DNA from: Opitutales bacterium UBA2995
GTDB taxonomy: Bacteria > Verrucomicrobiota > Verrucomicrobiia > Opitutales > UBA2995
Assembly (NCBI GenBank): GCA_002346535.1
Contig: DDZZ01000006.1
Span: forward strand, 38,311 to 102,310
DNA: 64,000 nucleotides
Direction: 5' to 3'
In this document: one piece after another, positions 8,787 to 17,846 of the stretch
Layout of the letters: each line of letters starts with the position of its first letter
Position numbering within the stretch: the first letter of the stretch is position 1
Notes under the pieces: generated by a model
Database searches by the model: none
The model's input: only the letters and a program-made list of their open reading frames with translations
Told to the model about the DNA's origin: nothing
Made by a program: the position numbers and the translations under genes

Positions 8787-9782
8787 ATGGAACAATCACG
8801 TCGACAATTCATTCAAACCTCGATAGCCGGTGTGGCCGGATTATCCCTGGCCAATCAGACCTCGGCCCAGGCAACTGAAAGTACCCCGGAAATGCCTACG
8901 CGGAAACTGGGCAGGTTGGATGAGAAGGTTTCCCTGTTGGGGGTGGGCGGTTATCACATCGGAGTCCCCGAAGAGGCCGAAGGTATTCGCATGGTCCAGG
9001 AAGCCGTCGATGAAGGCGTCACCTTCATGGACAATGCTTGGGAATACCACGATGGTGTCAGTGAGCAGCGGATGGGCAAAGCGTTACAGGGACGCCGTGA
9101 CAAGGTGTACCTGATGACCAAACACCATGGCCGCGAAAAGGGATTAGCTATGGAACATTTGGAAGATAGCCTGCGCCGTCTAAAAACCGACGTGATCGAT
9201 TTGTGGATGTTTCATGAGTGCGTTTACGATGAGGATCCCGATCTCATCTTCGCAAAAGGAGGAGGAATCAAAGCGGCCGAGCTGGCCAAACAACAGGGAA
9301 AGATTCGCCACATCGGTTTTACCGGCCACAAGGACCCCATGATTCACTTGAAAATGTTGGCTTACCGCTTCCCGTGGGATGCGGTGCTCATGCCTCTGAA
9401 TATACTCGATGGCAGCTTCAAAAGCTTTGAGAAATGGGTGCTGCCCGTTTTGGTAAAACGCGGTATCGCTCCATTGGCCATGAAGACTCGCGCCAGTGGT
9501 GACATTATGAAGAACGACATCGCTACCTTGGAGGAATGTTGGCGTTATGTGGCTGGCCTGCCGGTTTCGACGATCGTCAGTGGAATGAAAACCTTGGATG
9601 AACTACATGACAACCTACGTTTGGCACGGACCCTGACGCCCATGAACGAAGTCGAAAAAGCGGCCGTTTTGGATCGTACGCGGGAAGTCGCCATGACCGG
9701 TGCTAATGAGCGCTTTAAAACTACTCGCAACTTTGACGGTCCTATAGGGCGCGCACAGTACGGCATACCGCAGGGAGCGTAG
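8787..9782 (+). CDS. Tat-exported aldo/keto reductase
   Basis: I choose the ATG at 8787 because AGGAG stands about seven bases upstream. The 331-residue protein opens with a twin-arginine signal (SRRQFIQTSIAGVAGLSLA) and then one aldo/keto reductase barrel. The catalytic tetrad is visible as D82 and Y87 (DNAWEYHDG), K112 (MTKHHG) and H143 (WMFHE). The NADPH-binding end shows PVSTIVSGMKTLDEL. Export of AKR-fold proteins through Tat is common in planctomycetes and verrucomicrobia. Substrate unknown. The gene is intact and stands alone between degraded stretches. Confidence 0.85.
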   Translation: MEQSRRQFIQTSIAGVAGLSLANQTSAQATESTPEMPTRKLGRLDEKVSLLGVGGYHIGVPEEAEGIRMVQEAVDEGVTFMDNAWEYHDGVSEQRMGKALQGRRDKVYLMTKHHGREKGLAMEHLEDSLRRLKTDVIDLWMFHECVYDEDPDLIFAKGGGIKAAELAKQQGKIRHIGFTGHKDPMIHLKMLAYRFPWDAVLMPLNILDGSFKSFEKWVLPVLVKRGIAPLAMKTRASGDIMKNDIATLEECWRYVAGLPVSTIVSGMKTLDELHDNLRLARTLTPMNEVEKAAVLDRTREVAMTGANERFKTTRNFDGPIGRAQYGIPQGA

Positions 9783-10180
9783 TTTTTAAAAACTACGTGG
9801 CTATTCCTCTGTGCTTTCCTTGATCTGTCCAAAACAACCCATTTCAAATCCTTTATTTTGGCAAAAGGATCAGTCAAGGGCTTTGGGACGCTTGCCCTCC
9901 AAGTGCCGGATTTAAATACCTCCTTCTAGTATCGGCCATTTGGTTTTCCCCTCCAACTTTTTGTTTTAACGGTTTTCCATCCAGGTTTTCAATTGTTCAA
10001 AAGTGATGCCTGGTGTCTGGCAGAGTTGAATGAGATTCCGCTCTCCCATGAAGACCTCGCGGCATTTCGGGCCGGTTGTTTGGCGTGGTCCTTCGGAAGA
10101 ACCACTTACTCCCTGTGTCGGTTTCCTGTGACCAAATTTTTCCTTCTCAATATTCCCATCTGGCTTCTTAATCATGGATC
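9783..10180. other. Gene-poor interval with possible minus-strand remnant
   Basis: About 400 bases without a convincing gene. On the minus strand near 9966-10075 a short segment (MGERNLIQLCQTPGITFEQ) looks protein-like and ends in TAA, but no family or start is recognisable. The rest shows nothing I can support. Confidence 0.3.
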
Positions 10181-11437
10181 ATGAGACTCTTTTTATTATT
10201 CATTGCATACGCAACAAGTCTGACGGCTAAAATTGATTGGCCCGATTATCGAGGCCCCGAAAAGAACGGACAAATTCAAGGTAAACTGCCCCTTGAGTGG
10301 AGCGAAGAAAACAATGTCACCTGGAAGACAGAAATTCATGGAAAGGGCATTTCAACACCGGTGATTGTAGACGATCTCATCGCCTTTACGGCAGCAAACG
10401 AGGATGGGGGAAAGCAGTATTTTATAACAGTCGATTATGAGTCCGGGAAAATTCTTCATGACAAACTGATCTTTACCAACACCAAGGTTCAGTCCATGGG
10501 TGGTTTTGGAATCAACACTTACGCTACGCCATCACCTGTTACGGATGGATCTTATGTGTATATCCATTACGGTACTTATGGAACCGCCTGTGTGGATCCG
10601 AAAACCGCTGATGTGATTTGGGAGCGGCGGGACATAAATTGTAATCATCATCGTGGTGCAGCTTCCTCTCCGATACTTTATAAGGATCTTCTGATATTAA
10701 CCTTGGATGGAATTGATTACCAATTTGTGACAGCCCTTGATAAAAAAACGGGTGAGACGGTTTGGAGCACACCGCGTTCCACAAATTTTAGAGACCTGGA
10801 TGAAGATGGAAAACCGAAAGCAGGAGGCGATAGACGCAAGGGTTTTTGCACACCGCTCATCATATCTGTCGATGGTCGGGAACAGATGATCAACATCGGC
10901 GCCAAGGCTTGCTACAGTTACGAGCCGAATACCGGAGAGGAAATCTGGGTCGTTGAATTTGAAACGCATTCGGCCGCTGCTCGACCGGTTTTCGATGATG
11001 AAAAAGTTTATATTTCAACTGGATACGCCAAAGCCGATCTTTTAGCTATCCGCCCCGATGGTCACGGAAATGTGACTAATAAAAAAGTTGAATGGATTTA
11101 CAAGAAAAACGTTCCCCGCCGCAGTTCATTTATTGTGCAGGAAGAACGGCTTTATATGGTTGACGATGGAGGCATTGCCACTTGCCTCAACACGAGCAAC
11201 GGTGAAATGATCTGGCGCGAGAAGGTCGGTGGAAATCATTCTGCCTCACTTATTTTGGCTAACGGAAATCTCTACAGTTTTAATGAATTTGGGGACGCTA
11301 AGGTCTTTGCAGCATCGGATACTTTTCAGATCCTGAACGAGAACAAACTCGATGTTGGTATGTTTGCCTCGCCTGCGGTGAAGGGAGATTCTTTAATCTT
11401 GCGGACTTCGACCCATTTATATCGTCTGGACGACTAG
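10181..11437 (+). CDS. Secreted PQQ-like beta-propeller protein
   Basis: The 418-residue product has a short signal peptide (MRLFLLFIAYATSLTA) and a mature start WPDYRGPEKNGQ, the hallmark opening of planctomycete-type PQQ-binding-like / BamB-like propellers. Repeating blade motifs include 'T-P-V-I-V-D-D-L-I-A-F', TGEEIWVVEF and NGEMIWREKVGG. These proteins are periplasmic. The family includes quinoprotein dehydrogenases, but the calcium and PQQ ligands are not evident here and many members are non-enzymatic scaffolds. The length is normal for an eight-bladed form and the gene is intact. Confidence 0.8.
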   Translation: MRLFLLFIAYATSLTAKIDWPDYRGPEKNGQIQGKLPLEWSEENNVTWKTEIHGKGISTPVIVDDLIAFTAANEDGGKQYFITVDYESGKILHDKLIFTNTKVQSMGGFGINTYATPSPVTDGSYVYIHYGTYGTACVDPKTADVIWERRDINCNHHRGAASSPILYKDLLILTLDGIDYQFVTALDKKTGETVWSTPRSTNFRDLDEDGKPKAGGDRRKGFCTPLIISVDGREQMINIGAKACYSYEPNTGEEIWVVEFETHSAAARPVFDDEKVYISTGYAKADLLAIRPDGHGNVTNKKVEWIYKKNVPRRSSFIVQEERLYMVDDGGIATCLNTSNGEMIWREKVGGNHSASLILANGNLYSFNEFGDAKVFAASDTFQILNENKLDVGMFASPAVKGDSLILRTSTHLYRLDD

Positions 11438-11456
11438 GCCTTCTTCTATTCAGGTT

Positions 11457-11600
11457 TTACTGTGACACAGGATCGAAGTTTTGGACCATCTGATCGGTGG
11501 ATGTTCCTTCGAGAAATAATTGGGCCCAAACTTCCAGGTGAAGCAGTCTGAGCAGCAGGCCGTGATCCTTGGTGTTGGTAAAGATCAGTTTTAAAGACAG
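11457..11600 (-). pseudogene. Short C-terminal gene remnant (asparagine-synthase-like tail?)
   Basis: The minus strand retains about 45 protein-like residues (NTKDHGLLLRLLHLEVWAQ, then LFLEGTSTDQMV) ending in a stop near 11457. The 'LLxLExWxxxFLxG' pattern recalls the C-terminus of asparagine-synthase-type amidotransferases, but it is short and the assignment is weak. No upstream portion exists, because an enolase-superfamily gene begins just beyond on the other strand. Confidence 0.3.
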
Positions 11601-11656
11601 GATTTTTAGGTGCTGCGCTCTTGCCCTTTCCTTATTTGGACTACAGTAAACAAGGT

Positions 11657-12739
11657 ATGCTTTCACTGGAATTTCTTACAATTCCCGACCCCGACGGCTG
11701 GCACCCCAGCCTGAGGCTTAAAGGTGATTGGCTGGTTATTAAGATCAGTGACGGCGTCTTGTCGGGATACGGAGAAGCTTCACACAGTAAACAGGACAAC
11801 GCTTGTAAAGCCGGGGCTCAAGAAATTTTTACTCAACGCCTAAAATCGTTTCAATTGAGTTTGAAAAACTTGCGGTCGTTGGAGGAAGAAGTGTTGGCGA
11901 CACAGCCAGATTTTGTGAGAGCCACCGCATGGTCGGGAATCAACCAAGCTCTCTACGATTTACTGGCCAAGCGCGAACAGGTCCCCGTTTGGCAATTATT
12001 CAAAAGCAATACTTCTTTGAATTGCCTGTCGCTTTACACCACGATTAATCGCGCCCTCACAACACGTACTTACGATGACTATCTCAGCTTGGTGCAAAAA
12101 GCAAACGATCAGGGATTTAAGATATTTAAATGTGCACCCTTCGGAAAAGTTACCGATCCCAATGACACTGAGGAATCATGTAGGGAGGGTTTGGGTACAC
12201 TAGCTTTATTGCGCGAAAAATTTCCTGAAATTGGCATGCGAGTAGATTTCCATGAACGGTTTGCTCCGGAAAACTTTATTAAGATCGTTCCGGAATTGGA
12301 GGGTTTCGATTTGGATTGGATTGAAGAGCCTTTTGCCATGGGCGATGATTATACAGAGCTCCGAAAAAGAACGAAACTACGAATTGCCGGGGGAGAGTTG
12401 TTTTGGGGAACGAAAGTTTTCTCCGAAATAACCGAGAATCAATGGGTGCATGTCATCATGCCCGATGTAAAATATGTCGGTGGTTTTGGTCCGCTCCTAC
12501 TTGTTCTGGAAATGGGGCAGGGACGTATTGAAATTTCTCCACACAATCCTTCTGGGCCGGTATCGACCGCGGCCAGTTTGCATGCGGCGGCCATTTTCCC
12601 CGACCTCGTTCAATCCCTGGAAATTCCTTTTGATAAAACCAATTTAAGAAAGTCCTACGGGGAATGTATTGAAGACGGATACCTTTACCTGAACGATAAT
12701 CCGGGTTGGGGTTTGGATTTGGACACCCTTGTCACCTGA
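11657..12739 (+). CDS. Enolase-superfamily (mandelate racemase / muconate lactonizing type) enzyme
   Basis: From the ATG at 11657 the protein has 360 residues (an earlier in-frame start at 11621 is possible but adds no conserved sequence). Landmarks are the barrel lysine in FKIFKCAPFG (K158), metal ligands D197 (MRVDFHE), E223 or E224 (DWIEEPF) and E247 (IAGGELFWG), then the C-terminal HNPSGPVSTAAS. These fit an acid-sugar dehydratase or epimerase that abstracts the proton alpha to a carboxylate. Cytoplasmic. Exact substrate cannot be told. It is convergent with the DUF5916 gene, their 3' ends overlapping by eight bases. Confidence 0.8.
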   Translation: MLSLEFLTIPDPDGWHPSLRLKGDWLVIKISDGVLSGYGEASHSKQDNACKAGAQEIFTQRLKSFQLSLKNLRSLEEEVLATQPDFVRATAWSGINQALYDLLAKREQVPVWQLFKSNTSLNCLSLYTTINRALTTRTYDDYLSLVQKANDQGFKIFKCAPFGKVTDPNDTEESCREGLGTLALLREKFPEIGMRVDFHERFAPENFIKIVPELEGFDLDWIEEPFAMGDDYTELRKRTKLRIAGGELFWGTKVFSEITENQWVHVIMPDVKYVGGFGPLLLVLEMGQGRIEISPHNPSGPVSTAASLHAAAIFPDLVQSLEIPFDKTNLRKSYGECIEDGYLYLNDNPGWGLDLDTLVT

Positions 12740-14801
12740 ACCTCCGCTTGGCGAAGGTATACACGAATTTCGTAAAGATGCTGTCTTCAGTAAAGAACTT
12801 GTCTTCGACACTGTTAAAGACCATATACCACTGAAGGTCGCGTTTTATTTGCCAACCAAAGATCACACTGATGTTATGGATATTGTCGTTCTGGTGTTGG
12901 AAAGATGATTTTATCCAGATATCGTCGTTGAAAAAGTAATCAGCAATTACTCGGTTTAACCAGATGGTTTGTTCCGTTCCGTCTGGAAGGGCTTCGAAGC
13001 GCGCTACATACTCCCAGCGAACGGGAAACTGATCAATTGGCTGGTAGTGTTTGGTGAGTATGGCTTCGCTGTAGTCCGTGCCCTGAAATTCTCCTCTTGC
13101 CCAGCCAATTTCGGTGAGTTCCCAAAAATCAGTACTATTGAATGAAATGCCCAGCCCTGTTCGTGTATTGTCATAGGGGTCATGAAAATCGATTTCATGG
13201 CTTGCGGTGATTCCAAAATCATTGGGAAATATGACCTCGGAAAAAAATTCGTAGTCCCGTAAAACAGTTCGGTCACCCTCGTTGCGATAAAGTGCAGAAT
13301 CGAAAAATACCCAAATGGATTTGTACCAACTTTCTTCCGAGTCGTGCCCATAGGATGCGAGGAGTTTTGGTCCAAATATGTTGCGCCGGAATATCAACGC
13401 CAGGTCAGGATCAAATTGATCAGTGATGGAATCGTAACTTAGGTCTATGAACCAGGGATATTTCTCATATTGTAATGATGCGTATCCCAGATAGTCCGTG
13501 CTGTTTTTTAGGACCGTTCCATCCTCACGGACTCTTTCGTCGTCCGCCACGGAAGCCTGGAATTCGAAGCGGAAATCATCCGTGAGGAAAAAGAAACCAT
13601 CCGTACTTGCGACTCTCGAATGTCCGTCGTCGAGTTCTGAATTATTAAGATAGTAACCCAGGTGAGATTTTTGCCCAATGTTTTGTAAAGCGCGAAAGAC
13701 ACTGACATTTCCATCCCTCGTTCCACCGTGAACTGTTTCACCTTCTAAGTTCAACAAGGTGAAATTGAAGTCCTTGTACTCACCACTAACTTTTGCTCCG
13801 GCCTCGATATCCGTGAATCGCCGAGTGTAGTAAAGGCGGTGCTCCATACGGAGTAGTTCCGAACCTTCGCGAAAAAAGGGCCGGCGTTCCGGTAAAAATC
13901 GCTCCGTATCCAACAATTCAATTGTATCGGCATCGGCTTCAACCTGGCCGAAGTCCGGATTGAATGTGAGGGCGGTGATAATGGATGGGCTCAATCGAAA
14001 GCTTAAATCGTAGCCTGATTCAAAGTTGGTGTCCTCTTCCCCGCTTAGCTCGAAAACACTGCTTACATAAGGTGAGAATTCGAGATTTCGGTCAAAGGTT
14101 GTGTCCGACAAATCCATGTGAGTCAGGTGACCGAAATTGTGAGGGCGAAAACTATCGGTTGGATTAAAGCTCCACCAACTGAATTCATCACGGCTTGGGC
14201 TTGAACGGCTCACATTAAAACCCCAGGTCTGATCATCTTCCCGGCTATAGTTCATGATTCCATATGGGATACGCATCTCGAAAACCCAACGGTCCTCCAG
14301 TATTTGAGCTTCCAGATCCCACTCCGCCGACCAGCCAAAGGTCCAGGAACTACCCGAATAGCCCTCTACCCCATCCGTGCGAGTTCCCAAAGGAGTGGAG
14401 AAAAAACCGTACTTGGTGCGATGGTTGTGACTGGGTTCCAAATGAATCTGTACAAAGTCGTCGCCGCGCGGATAACGGTCCTCGCGTCTTTCAGTCGCGT
14501 GTAGTTCAGGTATGTTGTCGTCAAAAGCCTCGACCGCTATGTATATATCCTCTTTGCTGTATGCGATGCGTACGAAGGTCTGTTGCGAGGCAAATTGCTG
14601 GGTACGCCGATCCATAAAATTTGTGCCAATCTCCGCCTCCTGCCAGAATGGTTCATCGAGAATGCCATCAACAATTAGAGGCGCATCGGTCTTAAGACCC
14701 CTGAAAGTTGGGCGATCGTCCAATTCGGTCTCGTGGGCGGTCAGTTGTGCCCATGCCATTAGTCCGAGGAATATCCAAACAGGACTCTTTATTTTATGCA
14801 T
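12732..14801 (-). CDS. Outer-membrane DUF5916 / family-9-like carbohydrate-binding protein
   Basis: The start is placed at the ATG at 14801, behind AAGGAT, instead of the TTG at 14819. The 689-residue product has a signal peptide ending near AQLTA. An N-terminal CBM9/DOMON-like beta-sandwich (about residues 35-210) is marked by PLIVDGILDEPFWQEA and FVQIHLEPSHNH. The long remainder is a DUF5916 region with the typical TALTFNPDFGQVEADADT and FLPERRPFFREGSELL blocks and alternating strands, consistent with an outer-membrane barrel. The family is usually found near glycan-degradation or sulfatase genes; binding or transport of a polysaccharide product is inference. Intact. Confidence 0.8.
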   Translation of the reverse strand: MHKIKSPVWIFLGLMAWAQLTAHETELDDRPTFRGLKTDAPLIVDGILDEPFWQEAEIGTNFMDRRTQQFASQQTFVRIAYSKEDIYIAVEAFDDNIPELHATERREDRYPRGDDFVQIHLEPSHNHRTKYGFFSTPLGTRTDGVEGYSGSSWTFGWSAEWDLEAQILEDRWVFEMRIPYGIMNYSREDDQTWGFNVSRSSPSRDEFSWWSFNPTDSFRPHNFGHLTHMDLSDTTFDRNLEFSPYVSSVFELSGEEDTNFESGYDLSFRLSPSIITALTFNPDFGQVEADADTIELLDTERFLPERRPFFREGSELLRMEHRLYYTRRFTDIEAGAKVSGEYKDFNFTLLNLEGETVHGGTRDGNVSVFRALQNIGQKSHLGYYLNNSELDDGHSRVASTDGFFFLTDDFRFEFQASVADDERVREDGTVLKNSTDYLGYASLQYEKYPWFIDLSYDSITDQFDPDLALIFRRNIFGPKLLASYGHDSEESWYKSIWVFFDSALYRNEGDRTVLRDYEFFSEVIFPNDFGITASHEIDFHDPYDNTRTGLGISFNSTDFWELTEIGWARGEFQGTDYSEAILTKHYQPIDQFPVRWEYVARFEALPDGTEQTIWLNRVIADYFFNDDIWIKSSFQHQNDNIHNISVIFGWQIKRDLQWYMVFNSVEDKFFTEDSIFTKFVYTFAKRRFR

Positions 14802-14883
14802 GAATAGGATCCTTTTCAAAAATGGACGAGCTCATGGAGAAAGTTATGCGTCTATATAGAGGATAAGCGAAAACAAACGTATG

Positions 14884-15232
14884 GCGCCATGGGGAATATT
14901 GTGCGCAAAGTAAAGAAAGAATGGCGGTTTGTCCGTGCCGGTGTTGTTTTCGATATAATCCACTGCTTTATCGGTAATTACCTGTGCCACTTCATCATCC
15001 TCCCAAATAATCGATGGATCCCAGGGTCGAACTTGCTCTCGTTACACCATAAATTGGCCGGCTGGTCCGCCACGCGGCGTTACCTTTTCATGGGTTACTT
15101 TATCTCCGGGTTTACGACCGTAAAAATCGTCGTTTTCGATAAAAAAGCGAGGGTGGTTCCCGATGTTGGCGACCATTCCGAAATAGTAGTCGAAACCCAC
15201 CTGTAGTGGTCCCGGTCCTATCTTTTTTTCTT
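14884..15232 (-). pseudogene. Sulfatase, internal remnant
   Basis: Minus-strand frames read GFDYYFGMVANIGNHPRFF and ENDDFYGRKPGDKVT, then a stop, then WEDDEVAQVITDKAVDYIE and PPFFLYFAHNIP. This is the central region of arylsulfatase A-type enzymes, running from the conserved 'GFDxYFG' to the 'PFFLYxxxxxPH' strand. Both the nucleophile region and the C-terminus are missing, and a stop or frame change interrupts it. It is therefore a third sulfatase-like trace in this half of the window. Confidence 0.7.
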
Positions 15233-15300
15233 CGACTTCCTTTTGACGCTTTATCGATCAAGGTTTGACGGTTGCTGATCAGGTTGATGACCTTTGGTTT

Positions 15301-16062
15301 ATGAATTCAAAGGATAAGGTAGCGTTAGTTACTGGTGCAGCTTCAGGAATTGGTCGAGCCACCGTTGAACGTTTTTCCAAAGAAGGCGCGCTTGTAGTCG
15401 CAAGCGATCTCAGGGAAGACGTTTTAGCTCAGGTAAAATCCAAGTTTCCAGAAGTGCATTTGATAAATGGAGATGTGACCAGGAGCGAGGATACCCATCG
15501 AATAGTGCGTGAGACGGAAGCTCAATTTGGTCAGCTGAATATTTTAGTGAACTCGGCGGGAATTGTTACACGGAACTTGGGCACCGATGTCGATTTTGAA
15601 GAGGGCTGGGATAAAGTGATTGAGGTCAACGTGAAGGGAACCATGTTGATGTGCCACGCGGCGGTGGATGCGATGCGGAACCACGGTGGCGGCACGATCG
15701 TCAATGTAGGATCGATCATGAGTTTCGGTGGGTACCCGAATTCGCTTCCGTTTTCCGATGGATTTAATCCCTATCCAGCCAGCAAAGGTGCTGTCGCTCA
15801 GATGACACGCGATATGGGGGTTCGGCTGATAAAAGAAAACATTCGGATCAATGCGGTATGCCCTGGTTTTGTTTATACTCGGCTCACGAAAAAAGCGACC
15901 GAAATCCCGGAAGTCCTTGAAGCCATGGTAGAGTTGCATCCGATCGGTCGATTGGGACGACCGGAAGAAATTGCTAATGTTATCGCCTTCCTGGCATCGG
16001 ATGAAGCGTCTTTCGTGGTAGGTGCGACTTGGATGGTCGATGGTGGTTGGGCAGCGCAGTAA
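15301..16062 (+). CDS. Short-chain dehydrogenase/reductase
   Basis: Start at the ATG at 15301 (253 residues). The NAD(P) loop TGAASGIG begins at residue 11, followed by D36-type acidic residue (ASDLRED), the NSAG motif, a catalytic serine in VGSIMS, and Y-x-x-x-K as YPASK. PGFVYT and GATWMVDGGWAAQ complete a classical SDR. The aspartate at the end of the second strand favours NAD over NADP. Oxidation of a sugar or hydroxy acid is likely given the neighbours, which is inference. Cytoplasmic and intact. Confidence 0.85.
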   Translation: MNSKDKVALVTGAASGIGRATVERFSKEGALVVASDLREDVLAQVKSKFPEVHLINGDVTRSEDTHRIVRETEAQFGQLNILVNSAGIVTRNLGTDVDFEEGWDKVIEVNVKGTMLMCHAAVDAMRNHGGGTIVNVGSIMSFGGYPNSLPFSDGFNPYPASKGAVAQMTRDMGVRLIKENIRINAVCPGFVYTRLTKKATEIPEVLEAMVELHPIGRLGRPEEIANVIAFLASDEASFVVGATWMVDGGWAAQ

Positions 16063-16213
16063 TTTTTCGGTTGAGTATTGTCGTTTTTGTAAATGGTGGA
16101 GGACGCGGAGAATCCGGAGATGGGAATTATCTCTGGCAACTTGGCTTAGCTCTTAGATCAACAAAATAGCTTGCTGAAAGTCCTTCTACGAATTTTCTCT
16201 GCGCCCTCGGCGG

Positions 16214-17773
16214 TTAGTTTTCTCTTACCCAAGTTACATTGCCTGCCGAAGCTTCGACTTGTTTACCATCGAGGGAATTCTTAGGAACACTCAATTGGTA
16301 TTGGCCCGGTTGCAGGGAATAAAAGGCGAAGAATCCGGCACCATCGCTCTTCGTCTTATAGTCTGTATTTGTTAAAGCGATTTGGCCGCCATCGATTGGA
16401 TTGCCGGCCTCGTCTTTCAAAAAGCCCGCAATGAAAGCCAGGTGCTTTCGCCACGTCACTTTCGGCGGCTTGGCTGGATCGGGATAAATGGCCTTTCCCA
16501 ATATGGGCCAGATTCTGGAATTGTGACCCCGGAGTGAACCCTCTGAATCTGCAGCTTCTTTGGTGGGTCGGTCGTAACTGAATAAACACGTACCCAGATC
16601 TCTATTAATTGCTTCACGGTATTGCTCGAGAGTGTCTGCCAGTGGATTGAAATGGCCTCCGATCCCGATCGTGACCATACGTCCTTCGCTTCGATCGATC
16701 AGTTCTAGGGTATAATCAGCCCAATCCCGAAATTCCTGTTTCTGATCCTCTACCCATTCGCGTTTATATCCCATACGCAAAACCAAATCGACCCAGCCTT
16801 TTTCGGACCAGTTTCCCCAATCCTGTAGTGCTTCCCGGTAAGGCCGTGTGTCGGAGAAGCTCTCGACAGGTGCTGGTCCCCAACCGGTTGCATCAACACT
16901 TAAGATAGCCTTTGGGCGGTAGGTCCAAACAGAGATCGCACAGCGTTTCACAAAATTGGAGATCTGTTTTCGGCGAAAATCGCTCCATTCCATATTCTCG
17001 GCCTCAGGGCGGCCGAGAATTCCTGTTTCTTTCTGAAAGCGGGCGAGTGCCAAAGGATTATAGCCGCGGTCGTTACCAAAATATCGCACAAAATCCAGAT
17101 TTACACCGTCGACGTCGTATTGTTTTAGGCATTCTTCGATTACGGCGATCATGCGGTTTTGTACTTCGGGATGCCCTTGCTCTAACTCGTACTGAATTTC
17201 GCCGGCGCGATTGCGAGTGTGCCATTCTGGATGAGTCAGTACTATGGGCTTGGGGGTGGATTCGAGGTAATCCTTTTGTCCCCCGATCTTGAAAGAATTA
17301 AACCATGCGTGGACTTTCAAAGGCAGTTTTCCATCGGAAGTGTCTCGAGCCTCTTCCAGAAGAGTTTCCAATGGATCAAATCCCGGTCGTTTAACAATAG
17401 ACGCATGGCGTGGCTGGATGGTGGAATTAAACATCGCCGCACCTTCACGATGAACTTGGGCAACAATTGTATTTAGGTTCGCCAATCGGGCTGTTTCAAC
17501 CAGTTGTTGGATCTCTTCCGGAGATTTTAAACCCTCCGCCAAGACCGAAACCCAAACCGCGCGGATTTCTGTTTTTTCGAACTGGGTGGATACTGGCGTT
17601 GACTCTGCCAAAGTTTCCTTTGCTGCGGTGTTGTTTGATTCCGGCATAGAACAGGCGGTAAAGGCAACAACTGTGAAACCTAATGCATTGAATTGTAGGA
17701 CCGGCTTTATGCCGCGAACCCATTTGAGAAAATTACGGCATAAAGCCGATCCTACATTTTTAATCAGTACCAT
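16214..17773 (-). CDS. Family-10-like glycoside hydrolase lipoprotein (GHL10 type)
   Basis: The catalytic region, about residues 55-400, is a TIM barrel of the glycosyl-hydrolase-like 10 (YngK / DUF187-related) family: EIRAVWVSVL, LNTIVAQVHREG, KVHAWFNSF, VDGVNLDFVRYF and VDLVLRMGYKREW. A C-terminal carboxypeptidase-regulatory-like beta-sandwich follows (GFLKDEAGNPIDGGQIALT). The N-terminus has a lipobox (VAFTAC, Cys at 17651-17653), so it is a lipoprotein. I place the start at 17773 because this gives a 40-residue export signal, but an open frame extends to 17896. A REP-like palindrome lies inside the signal-encoding region. Members act on glycans or peptidoglycan-like substrates; specificity unknown. 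Confidence 0.7.
   Translation of the reverse strand: MVLIKNVGSALCRNFLKWVRGIKPVLQFNALGFTVVAFTACSMPESNNTAAKETLAESTPVSTQFEKTEIRAVWVSVLAEGLKSPEEIQQLVETARLANLNTIVAQVHREGAAMFNSTIQPRHASIVKRPGFDPLETLLEEARDTSDGKLPLKVHAWFNSFKIGGQKDYLESTPKPIVLTHPEWHTRNRAGEIQYELEQGHPEVQNRMIAVIEECLKQYDVDGVNLDFVRYFGNDRGYNPLALARFQKETGILGRPEAENMEWSDFRRKQISNFVKRCAISVWTYRPKAILSVDATGWGPAPVESFSDTRPYREALQDWGNWSEKGWVDLVLRMGYKREWVEDQKQEFRDWADYTLELIDRSEGRMVTIGIGGHFNPLADTLEQYREAINRDLGTCLFSYDRPTKEAADSEGSLRGHNSRIWPILGKAIYPDPAKPPKVTWRKHLAFIAGFLKDEAGNPIDGGQIALTNTDYKTKSDGAGFFAFYSLQPGQYQLSVPKNSLDGKQVEASAGNVTWVREN
17695..17755. repeat. REP-like palindrome, copy 2
   Basis: The arms GTAGGACCGGCTTTATGCCG (17695-17714) and CGGCATAAAGCCGATCCTAC (17736-17755) pair at 19 of 20 positions around a 21-base loop starting CGAACCC. 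It is the same family as the elements at 2696-2764 and 23232-23290. This copy falls inside the translated N-terminal region of the family-10-like lipoprotein gene. Confidence 0.75.
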
Positions 17774-17846
17774 TCGTTTTTGTATTCCAATTTCACGCCC
17801 GCCAATGCGGTGAGCCGATTCCTGGGATCCATTGAGTGAGCTTGCC

